DNA of 64,000 nucleotides from NCBI GenBank assembly GCA_028583405.1, contig CM053251.1:13837495-13901494 (forward strand), written 5' to 3'. The position numbers and the translations under genes were made by a program. The stretch is from Pogonophryne albipinna (lineage: Eukaryota; Chordata; Actinopteri; Perciformes; Artedidraconidae). Positions 1 through 11,700 of the stretch are shown one piece after another. The notes under the pieces were generated by a model. That model saw only the letters and a list, made by a program, of their open reading frames with translations, did not search any database and had not been told where the DNA came from. Numbering within the stretch: position 1 is the stretch's first letter; each line of letters opens with the position of its first letter.

Positions 1-105
<105 letters not shown>

Positions 106-487
106 TAAAGTGGCCGGAACGATCCAGAACAGCGTTCCGGCACCTTCGATTAATAAGTAAATAAATCTGATTGGCAGTTTCATACATAATAATGTCAAGG
201 GAGTTCACAGGGCTGCCAACTCTCACACAATTGACATTTTTCACAGTCCATTTCTGCGTCTCTCCCTCTCCTCTCGCACCATGCGCACCAGGAAGGAGTG
301 AGAGTGAGTTACCATGGTTACGGGGACGCTCTGTGTCTCTGTCGCTCTGAAACTTCTCGCGATTCCCAATAATACGTTTTTAGTAATATAACATAATTTT
401 ACAGTTTTGGTTAACATTATACAGGGTTAATGTTTCTTGATTAAATCCAAAGAGGGCAAGGTGGTGTAGACATGTAGGAAATGTGTT

Positions 488-2132
488 TTAAATTACTATT
501 TTTTTCATGGCAACAGCAGCAATTTCCGGATACTCCTGTTCAACCGAAGGCCAAAAGTCCACATGCCCTCCTTGGCCGAACCGGATTCTCAGCGTCCCAT
601 CGCATGCCAGGTCCAGCAGCTCCTTCTCTGCTTTTCCACTGAGACCCCGCGCTGATGTATGGGCAACGAAGGGGTCGTGCACCCAGTCCCAGGCATCGGT
701 GTCAACGTCAGTGAAATAGTAATTGAAATAGTCACCAAGGGAGGCAAGATGCGAACCGATTGTATTTTTCACAATCTTAGCTGGTATTTGGTTTGTGTCC
801 AAAAACTCTGTGAGTTGGGGGAACATGTCTGTAATGCCATTTTGCACCCGCCTTCTCCAGATCGCTGTTTTGGCACGGAATGCCTTGATTTTGTCGCTTA
901 CCTCCAGGATAGAGGCATATCTGCCTGGAACGGACAAACTGAGATCGTTCAATAAGTTGAACACATCTGCGAGGTAGGCGAGCTGTGCGATCCATTCGGG
1001 GTCCGAGAAGAGTGCTGCAGTGGTTGGCTTGTCATTCTGGATGAACTCACACAGCTCTGAGCGCAGTTCGTACACGCTGTAGCACTTTTCCACGGGAGAG
1101 CCAACGCACCTCTGAATGGAACAGCAGGGTGTCCTGTCCTGCGCCCATCTCCCTGCAGAGCTGGCCGAATAAACGGGACTGCAGTGGCTTACACTTGATG
1201 TGGTTGACCACAGATACCACCGTGCTGAGAACGGACTGTAGCTCAGGACTCAATGATTTTGACGCCAGAGCCTGCCTGTGCAGCATGCAGTGGGTAGCTA
1301 TCATCATTGGATTGTGCTCCTTGGCACGAGCAACCACCCCACTCTTGCGTCCGGTCATGGCAGCTGCCCCATCCGTGCAAATCGCAATGCAATTCTCCCA
1401 ACTCACATTGCCAGTCTCCATGAACATATCTATAACATTGAAAATCTCCTCACCTGTTGCTCGCCCCGTCAACTCCTGACAAAATAAAAAATCTTCCTGA
1501 ATCCTTCCTTCCCACGGGTAGCGAACCAGCGCGATGAGCTGCGCAGAGCCGGACACATCAGTGGACTCATCCAATTGAACCGCGAATTTAGACCCTCTCA
1601 GTCTTTCCAGCAGTTGTGATTTGATATCAGCAGACATGTCCTCAATTCGTCGTCTGATGGTGTCATTTGACAGAGGTACACTTCTCAATTTGGCAGCCGC
1701 ATCTTTCCCAACCATCACCTCACACAGATCCACCGCAGCAGGGAGCAGCAGTTCCTCCGCTATTGTGTGGGGCTTTCGCGCCTTAGCAATCCTCTGCGCT
1801 ACCAGGTAGGAGGCCCGCTGCGCTTTAGCAGAAACAGACGTAACATTAACCATCCGTTGTTGTTGCTGGCGGTAGTCCTCGCCCTTCCTCTCAAAAAAAG
1901 CCCGGTCTTTTTTTACATAATCTGGATGCTTGGTCTCGAGGTGCCTCTTCAATTTGGCAGGCTTCATCGCCTCATTGGCAAGACACCGCAGGCATATCAG
2001 ACATTTCGGTTTCCATTCCACTTCAATAAATCCATATTGGAGATACTCCTCGTCGTATTTCCTTACTTTTGTTTTTTGTTTTTCATTTACTTCATTTGTA
2101 GCCGTAACCGGTCGTTTTAAAAATCTGTCCAT
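488..2132 (-). pseudogene. hAT-family (ZBED-like) transposase, frameshifted and C-terminally truncated
   Basis: Read on the minus strand from ATG near 2132, a 361-codon frame shows the hAT layout. There is a BED-type zinc finger (C44, C47, H64, H69), then a catalytic-core segment with LDESTD (D188) and CTDGAAAMTG (D254). The THCMLHR motif and the conserved EVRWLSRGKVL tract follow near residues 280-351. Similarity then continues in the next frame (488-1093), starting at VYELRSEL. One base appears to be missing near 1070-1075, so the protein is broken. The second frame continues to FWPSVEQEYPEIAAVAMKKIVI and stops. The usual hAT C-terminal dimerisation domain (a LLPF..TYLCE..FS-like region) is absent. 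I infer an inactive relic. A domesticated gene is unlikely because of the frameshift and truncation. Confidence 0.85.
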
Positions 2133-2212
2133 CTTCGTAGTATGCTAGCCGTGTTATATCTCTATGATGCTAGCAGTGGCGCTTCTGAATTAACGACCGA
2201 AGAAATCGCTGC

Positions 2213-2396
2213 ATGTCTTCGGATTACATCTCTGGACTTGAGGGGTGTGCTCTAGGTCGTTACCAGCGTAAACTAGAGCTGTGTGGGTTGTCGGATTGCT
2301 CTTACATACTGCCTGCAGATGTATGGAAAAACGATCCTCGAAAGTGGCCTTCGGTCGATTTTGGCAGCATCTACGTCTATCTTCTGGAAACACCAG
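2213..2396 (+). pseudogene. First exon of a YqaJ/SWIM-type multicopy protein family, fragment
   Basis: The frame from ATG at 2213 encodes 61 codons beginning MSSDYISGLEGCALGRYQRK and ending in a VYLLETP segment. It is followed by a plausible splice donor (CACCAG|GTGAAT, GT at 2397). The pattern of an S/A-x-x-RYxxKL start, a W..DP..WP segment and an IY.YL segment matches the N-terminal exon of a fish and invertebrate multicopy family whose later exons carry SWIM-like zinc-binding and YqaJ-type nuclease domains. I recognise this from family knowledge; no database was searched. None of the later exons is visible downstream before the LTR. It lies head-to-head with the transposase start, 80 bp away. 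It could be a captured exon, a second gene of the mobile element, or a partial duplicate. Function here is doubtful. Confidence 0.5.
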
Positions 2397-2711
2397 GTGA
2401 ATACCCCACTTGTCACAATAATATTATCATGCCATTGCATATATGTGGTATTTTAGAGTTGACTAGATATTGATTAAGGCAATAGACTATGATATTCTGC
2501 TTGCACCTCGTGTGAAATGGCGGATACCGAAAGTACGGTGTCGCACTCGGCCCAATACCCGTATGTGTGTGTGAAAGAATATTTTCCTCACCCTCTCAGA
2601 CTTTCAATTGCACGCGCTACTACTGAGACATGCTACCATGGAAACCAAACAATGGTGTAGCTGTAATAAAGTCCGAGTGGAAACAGTCCTGAGTAAATCT
2701 GATTTAGTCAG

Positions 2712-2788
2712 AAATCGGGAGAAATATGACCCCGGGAGGAAATCGGGAGAGGGCTATGAAATCGGGAGTCTCCCGCGAAAATCGGGAG
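2712..2788. repeat. Four AAATCGGGAG direct repeats (subterminal)
   Basis: The 10-mer AAATCGGGAG occurs at 2712-2721, 2740-2749, 2759-2768 and 2779-2788, with a related CCCGGGAGG at 2731-2739. The block sits just inside the presumed right end of the hAT relic. Repeated short motifs at such positions commonly bind hAT transposases; that role here is inferred. Confidence 0.8.
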
Positions 2789-2878
2789 GGTTGGCAAGTA
2801 TGACTAGAGACTCTGCACCGTGCTCTGATGCTTTATGCTTTATGAACGTGGACAACAGAGAAACATATTATTCATGAC

Positions 2879-3611
2879 TGTTACGTTCCCTATTAGGCTA
2901 GGGGAACTAAAGGGAAGAAACACAACCAGATTGGTATTGGTATAATTATAAGTGATTTTATTGCACAAACGGTGAACAAAATGGCAGGCAAGCAGCCTGA
3001 AACACACAAATTGCCACAAACACTGGTTTAAATAACAAACAATAGAGGCCACAAGGGCGCAAGTTTAAAGGGGCAACCAAACTAAGGGAGGACTCAAAAG
3101 GAGTCTAAAGGCATACAGGGAAAAATAAATACTAATATACTAAATAACGAACGAAACAAAACCTCACTTTAAAAGTGGTACAACTAGCAAAGGAAGGCTG
3201 TAAGAAAACACAGCTAGAACAACAGTCAAACAATACTAAACTAATCTAAGCACATCTAATCAAACTAATCTAAGCACACTAATCTAAGCACATCTAATCA
3301 CAATAACACGGTCCACACAAGTTAACCCCCAGAATGAAGCGCAAATAGCGAGAGGCATCTGTTCACTCAACAGAGCCTCCAGAGTGATGATTGTCCCCAG
3401 CTTTGTAGTCCTCTCCAGCAGGTGTGCGCTGGGCTTGCACAGGGATTGGAGAACGTCGGGCCCGGCGTGCTCCAATCAGTGTCCTCGGAAGGGGACCAGG
3501 AGATGACAGCCAATGAGGTTGGAGCAACCACACAGCTCATTTACATAATCACACACAGCTGCAGACAATCCCAAACAGGTTACCGAGCAGGCAGAAACAG
3601 CAGCCGTAACA
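2879..3611 (-). mobile_element. Solo LTR of a retrotransposon (733 bp) with 5-bp target duplication
   Basis: The block begins TGTTACG and ends CGTAACA, so it has the canonical TG...CA ends with short inverted termini. It is flanked on both sides by ATGAC (2874-2878 and 3612-3616), a perfect 5-bp target-site duplication. Read on the minus strand it has the order expected of an LTR: a GC-richer 5' part, then a polyadenylation signal (AATAAA, complement of 2957-2962) near its 3' end. No gag, pol or second LTR is present, so this is the product of recombination between two LTRs. The family (gypsy, BEL or other) cannot be assigned without a library search. Confidence 0.85.
3240..3302. repeat. Short tandem array inside the solo LTR
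   Basis: ACTAATCTAAGCAC occurs three times, at 3240-3253, 3264-3277 and 3278-3291. The copies are partly separated by an ATCTAATCAA-like spacer. The array is internal to the LTR and may be a family-specific U3/R repeat or arise from replication slippage. Confidence 0.8.
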
Positions 3612-3616
3612 ATGAC

Positions 3617-4190
3617 CAAAGTTGGAATTGAAATAAAAAAGGAAAGTGAAACTTATGCTCGTCACCCTCTCCCTCCGGTCCACATTAATACAAATGATCC
3701 CAATACGTATGATTGTATGAACTATGAAAATATCTTAAAATCAATAGATGTATTTATTATAAACGTAAGTCCTTAACATCTATCTGTGTGTATATCACCA
3801 TTCAAACATCTTTTAAAAGTTGAACAAACCCCACACAGCTCAGTAAAGACTGTGAAATGTTGACTTTATTTGATCATTTCAGTACAAAATAACGTTCATA
3901 TTTCTCTTTTTGATTACAATACTGATGAACGTTCAAAACAAAGCACTTTGACAACTTACCACATACGTTTTAAAAAGCTTAATAAGTACCGTAACTTTCA
4001 TGATATAATTTCTCGGTCATAATCGGTTGTTTCCGTGAACGGCTGACTGTTGTGTGACGGCAAATGCTGCGGCTGCAAGACATTGTGGGGCAGCATTTTC
4101 TCCTCTCCTTTCGTCAAGGGAGGTCCAGTGGTTCCTAAGCTAAAGGAGGTTTTAAAGGAAGTTTGAAACCTCATTTCCTATCATCTAGAG
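3617..4190. other. Non-coding AT-rich segment between two mobile elements
   Basis: No open frame or recognisable domain. Around 4040-4190 the sequence (with CCTAAG and AAAGGA motifs), together with 5349-5480 on the far side of the hAT insertion, may be the two halves of an older repeat split by that insertion. I could not demonstrate terminal repeats for it. Confidence 0.4.
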
Positions 4191-5348
4191 CAGTGGTTCT
4201 CAAACTTTTTCAATAATGTACCCACTTTGAAAAAAAAATTCAGCCAAGTACCCCCTGATCAGCGCAAAAACAATTTGTTACGGAAAAAATGCCTATATAT
4301 AAAGAGGTACAGTATGGCGCTGCACCATCGGTGTCTGATTTATTAAAACAACAACCTTGTAACTGAGAAACACTTAAATGCTACATTTCAAATGTTTACA
4401 ATCCATCACTAAATTCATGGCAAACCAATTTCAACATAATAACACTACAGTAAGATGACATTGAACTGATCTTTTTAATAAGTTGTACTTACAATGTAGT
4501 GAAACATGGGCTTGTGCTTCGCTGAGGATCTTTGTCATTCTCGGTGACGGGGAGGCAACCTGCAGTTATTACACTTCGCGTTTTGAAATATGTGTAACTC
4601 TGTTCATATAAAACCCACACTGCTAAAACTTCGTTACTTTTCCTAAAATTGGTATATTTATTTATTTTGGGGGGTGGGAAATGAAGAGAGAAAAATATAT
4701 GAGCATTTTATGAGCATGGGATTTTGACCCCTCATATAAACATATGCATAATGCTGCGCTATACTTTGCGGCCGCACGCCGTTGCCAAGCAACGCTTATT
4801 GTTTAGGACAGGTCCTTTGATAAGCAGGAAGTCATATAATTAACTAGAACTAGCTAGATCTGAGAGATTTGGATATTAACGCGAGTGAAGACCGGACGCG
4901 AGAGAGAGAGATCAGAGATCAGATCAGCTGCTGCTGACAGAGAACACGCAGCTCTTCCGGATCACAGCTGCCCCACTGTGACGGACCGTTGAGCGGAGCA
5001 AAATACACTAAGAGTAAGGCCTAACACACTTAGCCTAGTTATAAATATATTTACACCTAAAATATATTTATTCTTTACTGTCGGGTCACTTATTACAGGA
5101 TCAGCGAGCTGCACGAGACTGACGGCCTGTCAGGAGAGGGGGAGGAAAAGAGAGCACCCCGTTTATTTTCCCATTTTATTATCCAGAATTACTGTAAACT
5201 TTTGAATAAAGTAATTAATCTACTAGTAGTTTGTTTAAATGCATTACTTATGTTTTTTTTTTCATGAACATAAAATAAATGTCACGTACCCCCTGCAGTA
5301 CTCCAACGTACCCCTAGGGGTCCGTGTACCCCCATTTGAGAACCACTG
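4191..5348. mobile_element. Non-autonomous hAT element with TIRs and near-perfect 8-bp TSD
   Basis: The left end CAGTGGTTCTCAAA (4191-4204) is exactly complementary to the right end (5335-5348), giving 14-bp perfect terminal inverted repeats of the classical hAT type. The flanks ATCTAGAG (4183-4190) and CTCTAAAG (5349-5356) agree at 6 of 8 positions and fit the hAT preference nTCTAGAn. Related GTACCCC-type motifs sit near both ends. The 1.16-kb interior has no transposase frame, so the copy would need a transposase supplied in trans. Two mismatches in the target duplication suggest an old insertion. Confidence 0.88.
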
Positions 5349-5493
5349 CTCTAAAGCACCGCAGTCTCTTCTCCTAAGTTCTTTTGAATTCTCCTATCCA
5401 CTATCCCTTAACCCCGTGACGTTTCACTCAGAGGTCAAGGAATAGACGATAGGGTTAGAACTTAGGAGCTGATTTTTGGACTATTCGACAGCC

Positions 5494-5756
5494 TGTGTGT
5501 TCCCTCCTACCTGATTTCCTGATTGTGTTCACCTGGTGCCCCTGTGTTTTCTCCTCCCTCCTCACCTGTCTCTTGTTTCTTTGATTAGTCCTGTGTGTAT
5601 TTAAGTTCTGGTTTTTCTGTCTGTCATCGTTAGATCCTTGTTTGTCTTGACTGTGTTCACAGGGAAGAGTTCTGTTTGTTATAATTAACCTTGAAATAAA
5701 GGAATATTCTGTGAAATCTGCATTTGGGTCCTACCTGCTTCGCTCAACCTTTGACA
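5494..5756 (+). mobile_element. LTR-like fragment (retrotransposon LTR, probably 5' incomplete)
   Basis: The segment has a TATA-like TGTATTTAAG near 5600, an AATAAA polyadenylation signal at about 5694, and a CTGCATTTGGGTCCT...TTTGACA end. I associate this order and 3' end with LTRs common in fish genomes. No target duplication was found and the 5' limit is a guess. It could alternatively be another repeat class that carries a Pol II promoter and poly(A) signal. Confidence 0.45.
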
Positions 5757-8700
5757 TGCATTATATATTTGCACCACAAAAAAATACTGATAAGTGGTAT
5801 TAATTGTATTTTTATTTACTTGTAGTAAAACAATTCTTAATATACTGAAGTATCTATTCATTACAGAACACATATCCTATAGAGGTGTTAAGTAAAAGAG
5901 GCTATTTGTAATTGAGCTTAATTAAATATACATTTTTTGAATGTTTTAAAAGGTTTAAGCTGCGCAAAAAGGTCACCATTTTGTTTAACCTTCTGGAAAA
6001 CGTATATCCCTAAATAAGTCTCCCTTAAACCAAAGATACAACGTTTTTGTTAGAAGTGAATATAAGATAAATTCTTTGTTCAACTTTAAATGAAACATGT
6101 TAATCTCTTCTGTGGATGAATTCACGGGGGTAACCTGGGGTTCACGTGAGTGAATGGGTGGTAGAGATCCTCTTATTACATCTAATGTGTAAATGTCATG
6201 CTTTCTGATGACTTTATCATGAATGCTGTGATCATTACAATACCATTAGGTAGCAGACTTGGTTGCACGTCATTAATGCACACAAGCAATCTGAGAAGCA
6301 GCAGATAATGTTGTGTGGTGGTGGTGTTTAATGAGGGTCCATATTTGCATACTGGCCTCCACCCCCACTTTCATTCCCACCCCATTCTCATTTATAAAAA
6401 TAAATCACATTAGAACATCACCAGCTAATAAAGTCGACTCCAGCCCACATCCCACGTCCCAGTGATAGCCAAGTCTCAGTGCAGGAAACACAAAGCAGTC
6501 TCTCAGGATTAGAGAAAACCTATTACAGAAAATTCTCATATGGCCCTGCAACATTCCTCATATTAACACTGTGCTGCTCAAGCAAATTATGCCAGTTGTT
6601 GTGCATGGTACAATCAAAAAAGAAATCAAGAAATCTCTTATGGAAAGTCGGCCTATCAAATAATGTAACCACTTAGAGAAGTCAGATTTAATTACATATC
6701 GCATCACCGCAAATAGAAGTAAAATAGGATTGCGTTTGATTTTGAAGTAGTTTGTAATCTTGATTGCACATAATTGTACAGGATACCACCTGAGGCGAGA
6801 TAGTTTCACTGCCATTTGTGCATTATTGAAAAGCTTTGATTCCGCGAAGGAAAGATTGTGCTTTGATTATGAAAGAAATGCAATTAATAGCAACACTTGT
6901 ATTTTGAAGCCACACAGCTAAGCCTGATTTATTTGCTTCCCTGATACAATGTACCGCTGACTATGAACATCAATATCCAAACCAAAGAGGTCAAGAGCTA
7001 CAACCTTGTAAGAGTTTTTTCTTGTGTTGGTGTGTCTGTCCGAGTGTTCACACATTTATGCCCCCAAGTCAGAACTCGCTAAATAAACAGTGTGTTTCCT
7101 GATGCTTAACGGTGTGCACGGCCCATGCACCACTGATGTCAATCCACCCAGGACTACCAGTGGCCCCACTTCGCTCACTTACTTACTCTTTGGCTCACTC
7201 CATCCTTCCTTCATGCTCAAATTGACACTTGGTGCAGAGGCAGGCAGACAGGGGGCCTCTCCGCCCTGCGCCTCCAGAGATGTGGCCCAGCTGTCAGCCG
7301 TCTAATCCAGTCCAACCTCCCCCTGAGCCAGGCAGGAACTCCAGGCTGCTCCCCCTCATCCTCACGCCTAGAGGCACAGCAAACAACTCAGCCCTCGTCA
7401 ACACTGCACACAGCAGGCAGGGAGGGGACCACTTTGCTAGTCAAATCAGTCCTGGCCATTCTTCATAAATCAAGTACAACCGTGTGACGGCACCCCTCAC
7501 CCCCCCATTGTCCATGAAAGACAACAGGTTTTTGACAATGTGCTGACATCATGTTAGAAAGTATTGCATCTTTTTATATCCCATACCAGATTGACAAAAA
7601 ACGATTAACTTTTGTGTTTTAATCATACTGCATTGTTTTAGTATGGCAAGTAAAGTACTGCAGACCATTTTAATCATTTTTGTTTCCAATCAGCACACAC
7701 AAACTGCACAAAGAATCCCCTGGCTCTCTCCTTTCACATCATAGGTGCTGTTGGCATTGTTACTATGGAAACTACTGTACAGAGAAAATGGCATATTGGC
7801 AAATATAGATACAGTATTGCCGGCATGATTGAGACACTATCAAATACAAAGGTGTCTTATGGTAGCTAAATATAGTTATTTGACCTGACTTTGCAACAAT
7901 GTGTCTATATAAATAAATGATTTACAATGATGGAACATGTGATAATACATGAAAACAGCATTTTAGAAATATAGATTTATCTGGTTTGATAGTGCTCATG
8001 GCACAGTTGTGGGCATTTGTGTTTTCAGGAGTATGTCTGTACCTTTTGTTTGGCTCCCTATGGCATTCCCAATATCAGTATTCCTGTAGATGTGTTTGAT
8101 GTGTTTGAAGCCAAGTAGCATACCTTGGAACATGACAGTAAACATGGCAGAGGCTCTCCCTCAGTGGAGCAGTGATGCACGTCACCCCTCAGAAGTGTGT
8201 GACGGATGTACAAACCAAACCCACCGGGCCACGTCGTCTCCTGGGATTCTACCTTACTATGCTGCGCTGACTGGCTGCATGTTTCTCAATGCTACGCCGT
8301 TCAGAATAATTCCACCCTGAACCTGGAAAACAAAAGAGCAAACTAAAATGGGAGCCAAACAAAGAGGAGAAATGCAAAACATGGACTTGTGACAAGTTAT
8401 GGAACCCATTTAACTTGTTATCTGACCCAGCTGAAGCGTATGTCATGATATATCTCACTGTAATGTTTTCCCAGTGTTTCATCCCTGGAAAAATCACTAG
8501 TGTATGCCTCCTGCATGCATCCCTGGGGAAATTAAGAGGCACACTATGTATCTCGAGAGGATTCCCCCAAGAATGAGAATAAAGCATGCAGCATGAAAGA
8601 GTAGTGTTGGTGTGAGGGAGTTATTGGTCTGGCAAAAGGATTGCCAACACATCAAAGTAGCATGGGTGTTGAACAAGACAGAAACTTGCACCATTTACAC

Positions 8701-11700
8701 CTGCCAGAGAGAAAGAGAGCGCCACCCTGACATGGAACATTTCCATAACCACATACGCAACAGCATGAGGTGAAGTGCAAGAGTTGACACTTCATGTCAG
8801 ATTGAATTTCAGTGACATTTACAAGATGTTCACATGACAGAGGTGCTTTGAGTGTTGTTTTTAGGTTGATAAGATAAATCATTTGTATACAGCAGCAGTT
8901 TTATAATGTCACACATGCAAAGCTTTGAAAAGGGAATTCTATGATCTGGGTGCATCAGCAATTTGACAAAATAGTCAATAGTGGAAGATGGCTTTAAGCT
9001 TTTTCTCAATGTTTTTGGCATTGAAGAGCAACAGTGCTAAAATGTTACAGCATAATGAAACTAAGAGAAGAAAATTGTCACTGGACTCATGGGACAAACT
9101 GAACAGCAAACATACAGCAATGAATAGTAAACATCCATTCAGAACATATTTTAAACACTGAAAGATATGCTTCTTTCATTAAAGAAACAACACATTTTAT
9201 AAAATAATCTTCATTCAAGCTTCAATTTAATTGTTAACTCTATCTTACAGTCTTCATTGAGAGACCCTGTGAAGCAGTTGACAGCACTGGTAGACCCTGA
9301 TTCAAAGTAAAAATTAAATGAAATTGTTTTACCCTGATGCAAAAGAAGGCAGTGTTCTACAAGATACTGCAAATAATTAGTTACTCTCACATAATTTCCT
9401 CAACATGATCACGATTACACCACTGGATTCTACTAAGCAATATAAGCTATAAAAAATTGTTATGTGCAAACATATCCTCCTGTAAACTATAGCAGTATTG
9501 CCGGATTAGTTTCTACCAAATCACAACTTGAAACCCACTCAATTAAACAAAAATAGCAATATAAATAGTGCTGCAGGGGTCAGATTTGTTTCATAATTCC
9601 TGCAGTATCCCCCATTAATGTAGTTGCATAATAAAAAAAATACATTGTAGTAGCCTAGGCCCTACTAGTTAGCCTATACCAAAAGCAACTGAGTTAGTGT
9701 TACGCATTAGTCCCAATTAGCACTAATCCCATACACTTAGGAAACATCATTTTACATTACCTTCAAATTAATATTATTAAAAATGTGTGATCAATGGGTA
9801 AGTGGTTTATCGTTAGTAACCTAGCCTATTGTAAGCACTTGGCTACATTTCAAGTCACATCCATTAATGAGGAAAAAACAAAATATATTATTGGGGGGAA
9901 AAAGGGGAATGACAAACTGTGTCAGAATGTAACAACAAAACATGTTAATCAACAGTTTTTCAGCAGCCGCAAGAGAAGAGTTTATCGGAGCCCCAGAGAG
10001 GTGACACTCAGCTGTTACTCCGGAAGAGAAACACGTTGATTGTGTCACCTGTGTGTAAAGGTGCCGTGCGGAACCGCGGTAACAAACAGAGCCGGGGATA
10101 GCAATTAGTGAACAGCACGAAATTGCAAAAACAATGCAGTCAAATTAAGGACCGCTTCATTATTGAGTTATTGAGTTTGGTTGTGGCATTATTTACTTAA
10201 CTTACCTCACCTCATTATCGTAATAAAAGAAATCACCACCACTCCAGCAGCTAATCAGACACGCCCACGATTCTGCATCACCAACAGGTGTTGAGTGTGG
10301 CTAACATGCTACATGCTATCATCGTTGTTGATCGTCCAGTGGTGATGTAAACGGTCACTAAACAACGTTTACCTTTTGGTGACCTGTGTGAGGGCTTCCG
10401 GTTGTTTTTCACTGTTAGTCCCAGATGTGACGGCGGTGCCTCAATTTGAAAACGTTCTGAATGTATTGGAGAGGCGCAGTGGGAGAGCGAGGACGACTGG
10501 ACTGTTTGTATAATGCTTTGAGATGAACGAGCAGAAAAATTGAACCTGAGGCTGAAAGTGGAGGACTTCCCTCGCAGACTGCTGTACAGAGAGGTGAATA
10601 CAACAAACTCTAGATCAGAATGACAACATTGCATTGCCTCAACGTTGTTTACACATCTACATCTGCGTTGCCTGCCTCGATAATGTCTTTTTTTCTGCTG
10701 AAAATTCAAGTTATTTCATCTATGTGGCCTTTTACTGGTTCTTGCCCCTGCCGTGGTGTCTGTCATTCTTTTTTAGTTATTTGAGTTTTGTCTTCTTTTA
10801 TGGTGAGTTCTACTGAGTCCATAAGCCTGCACAGGAAGGCAGTTTTATAAATGATAATCAGTTGTGGGCTTCAAAGTGTTGTCTGTAAAAGGAATTTACT
10901 GTTGGTTTTGGCATAAGTGTATAGCCTACATTGACATGTGTTGCTATTTATTTTTTAAGCCTATCCTAAAGCTGTTAATTTAACTCTATATCCTCATCCT
11001 ACCCAAATCCCCTTTAAAATGTAATGCAGGTATGTTAATACTCAGAGTTCAACATACCTAGGCCTACTTAAATATGTAATTAAAGTAAAAATAACCTTTG
11101 TTGAGTAAAAATATTCCAATACTTACTAACACCTATTCAAGTGTTAACAAAGCTATACGGTAGGCCTCGTTATTGTTAAAAGGACATTAATTATATTTTC
11201 AAAGTGAATTCTTAAATAAAATATAAACAGGTTTGCCTAGGAAAGGTAAAAGCAAGAAAGAAAGTCATACAGGGCGGAGTGATGGGATGGGGAGTAGTTG
11301 CTTGAGGAGGAGGGCAGTTAATTGAGGTCAGGTTGACAGTAAAGAACAGATGAGATGGGGCGCCTGAGAAGTGTTTTGTAGATGGGATGTTATAGGAGGG
11401 GGTGATGGTGGGTTTGTGGATGGGAGTAGAGGGGGAAATCTAGGCCAGTGTCCAGACTCAGAGCACCAAAGGCCCCGCATCCCTGGATGCCCCGTGTCAG
11501 CCCTCTGACAGGAGAGATGGGACTTTAACACAGAGTTTTTCACCACCAGACGCTCCCCGTCTCCTCTGAAGAATACCCCCCCTCCTCAACTCGCTCACCA
11601 GTCAGAGTTTGAGGAGAGAAATGCACTCGTTACAATAAGGAGGGCACATGGCATGGGACCTGGGCCTTGAGTGCCGCCTCCTCCACACTCTCAGCAGAAT

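Larger units (their letters stand above)
208..2802 (-). mobile_element. Degraded hAT-superfamily DNA transposon (boundaries tentative)
   Basis: The interval contains a BED/hAT transposase remnant on the minus strand. It is bounded by imperfect inverted ends: CAGGGCTGCCAACTCTCAC at 208-226 and the complement of 2784-2802 agree at 13 of 19 bases, including a shared TGCCAAC core. Four copies of AAATCGGGAG lie just inside the right end (2712-2788), as expected for subterminal transposase-binding repeats. No matching 8-bp target duplication is visible (GGAGTTCA on the left, ACTAGAGA on the right). The limits are therefore inferred, and the two ends may belong to different insertions. The interval also holds a divergent non-transposase exon at 2213-2396. 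Confidence 0.45.

Noticed and set aside
2517..2660. 47-codon frame starting MADTESTVSHSAQYPYVCVK
   Set aside because: It has no recognisable domain and lies within the transposon relic; too short and unsupported to call a gene.
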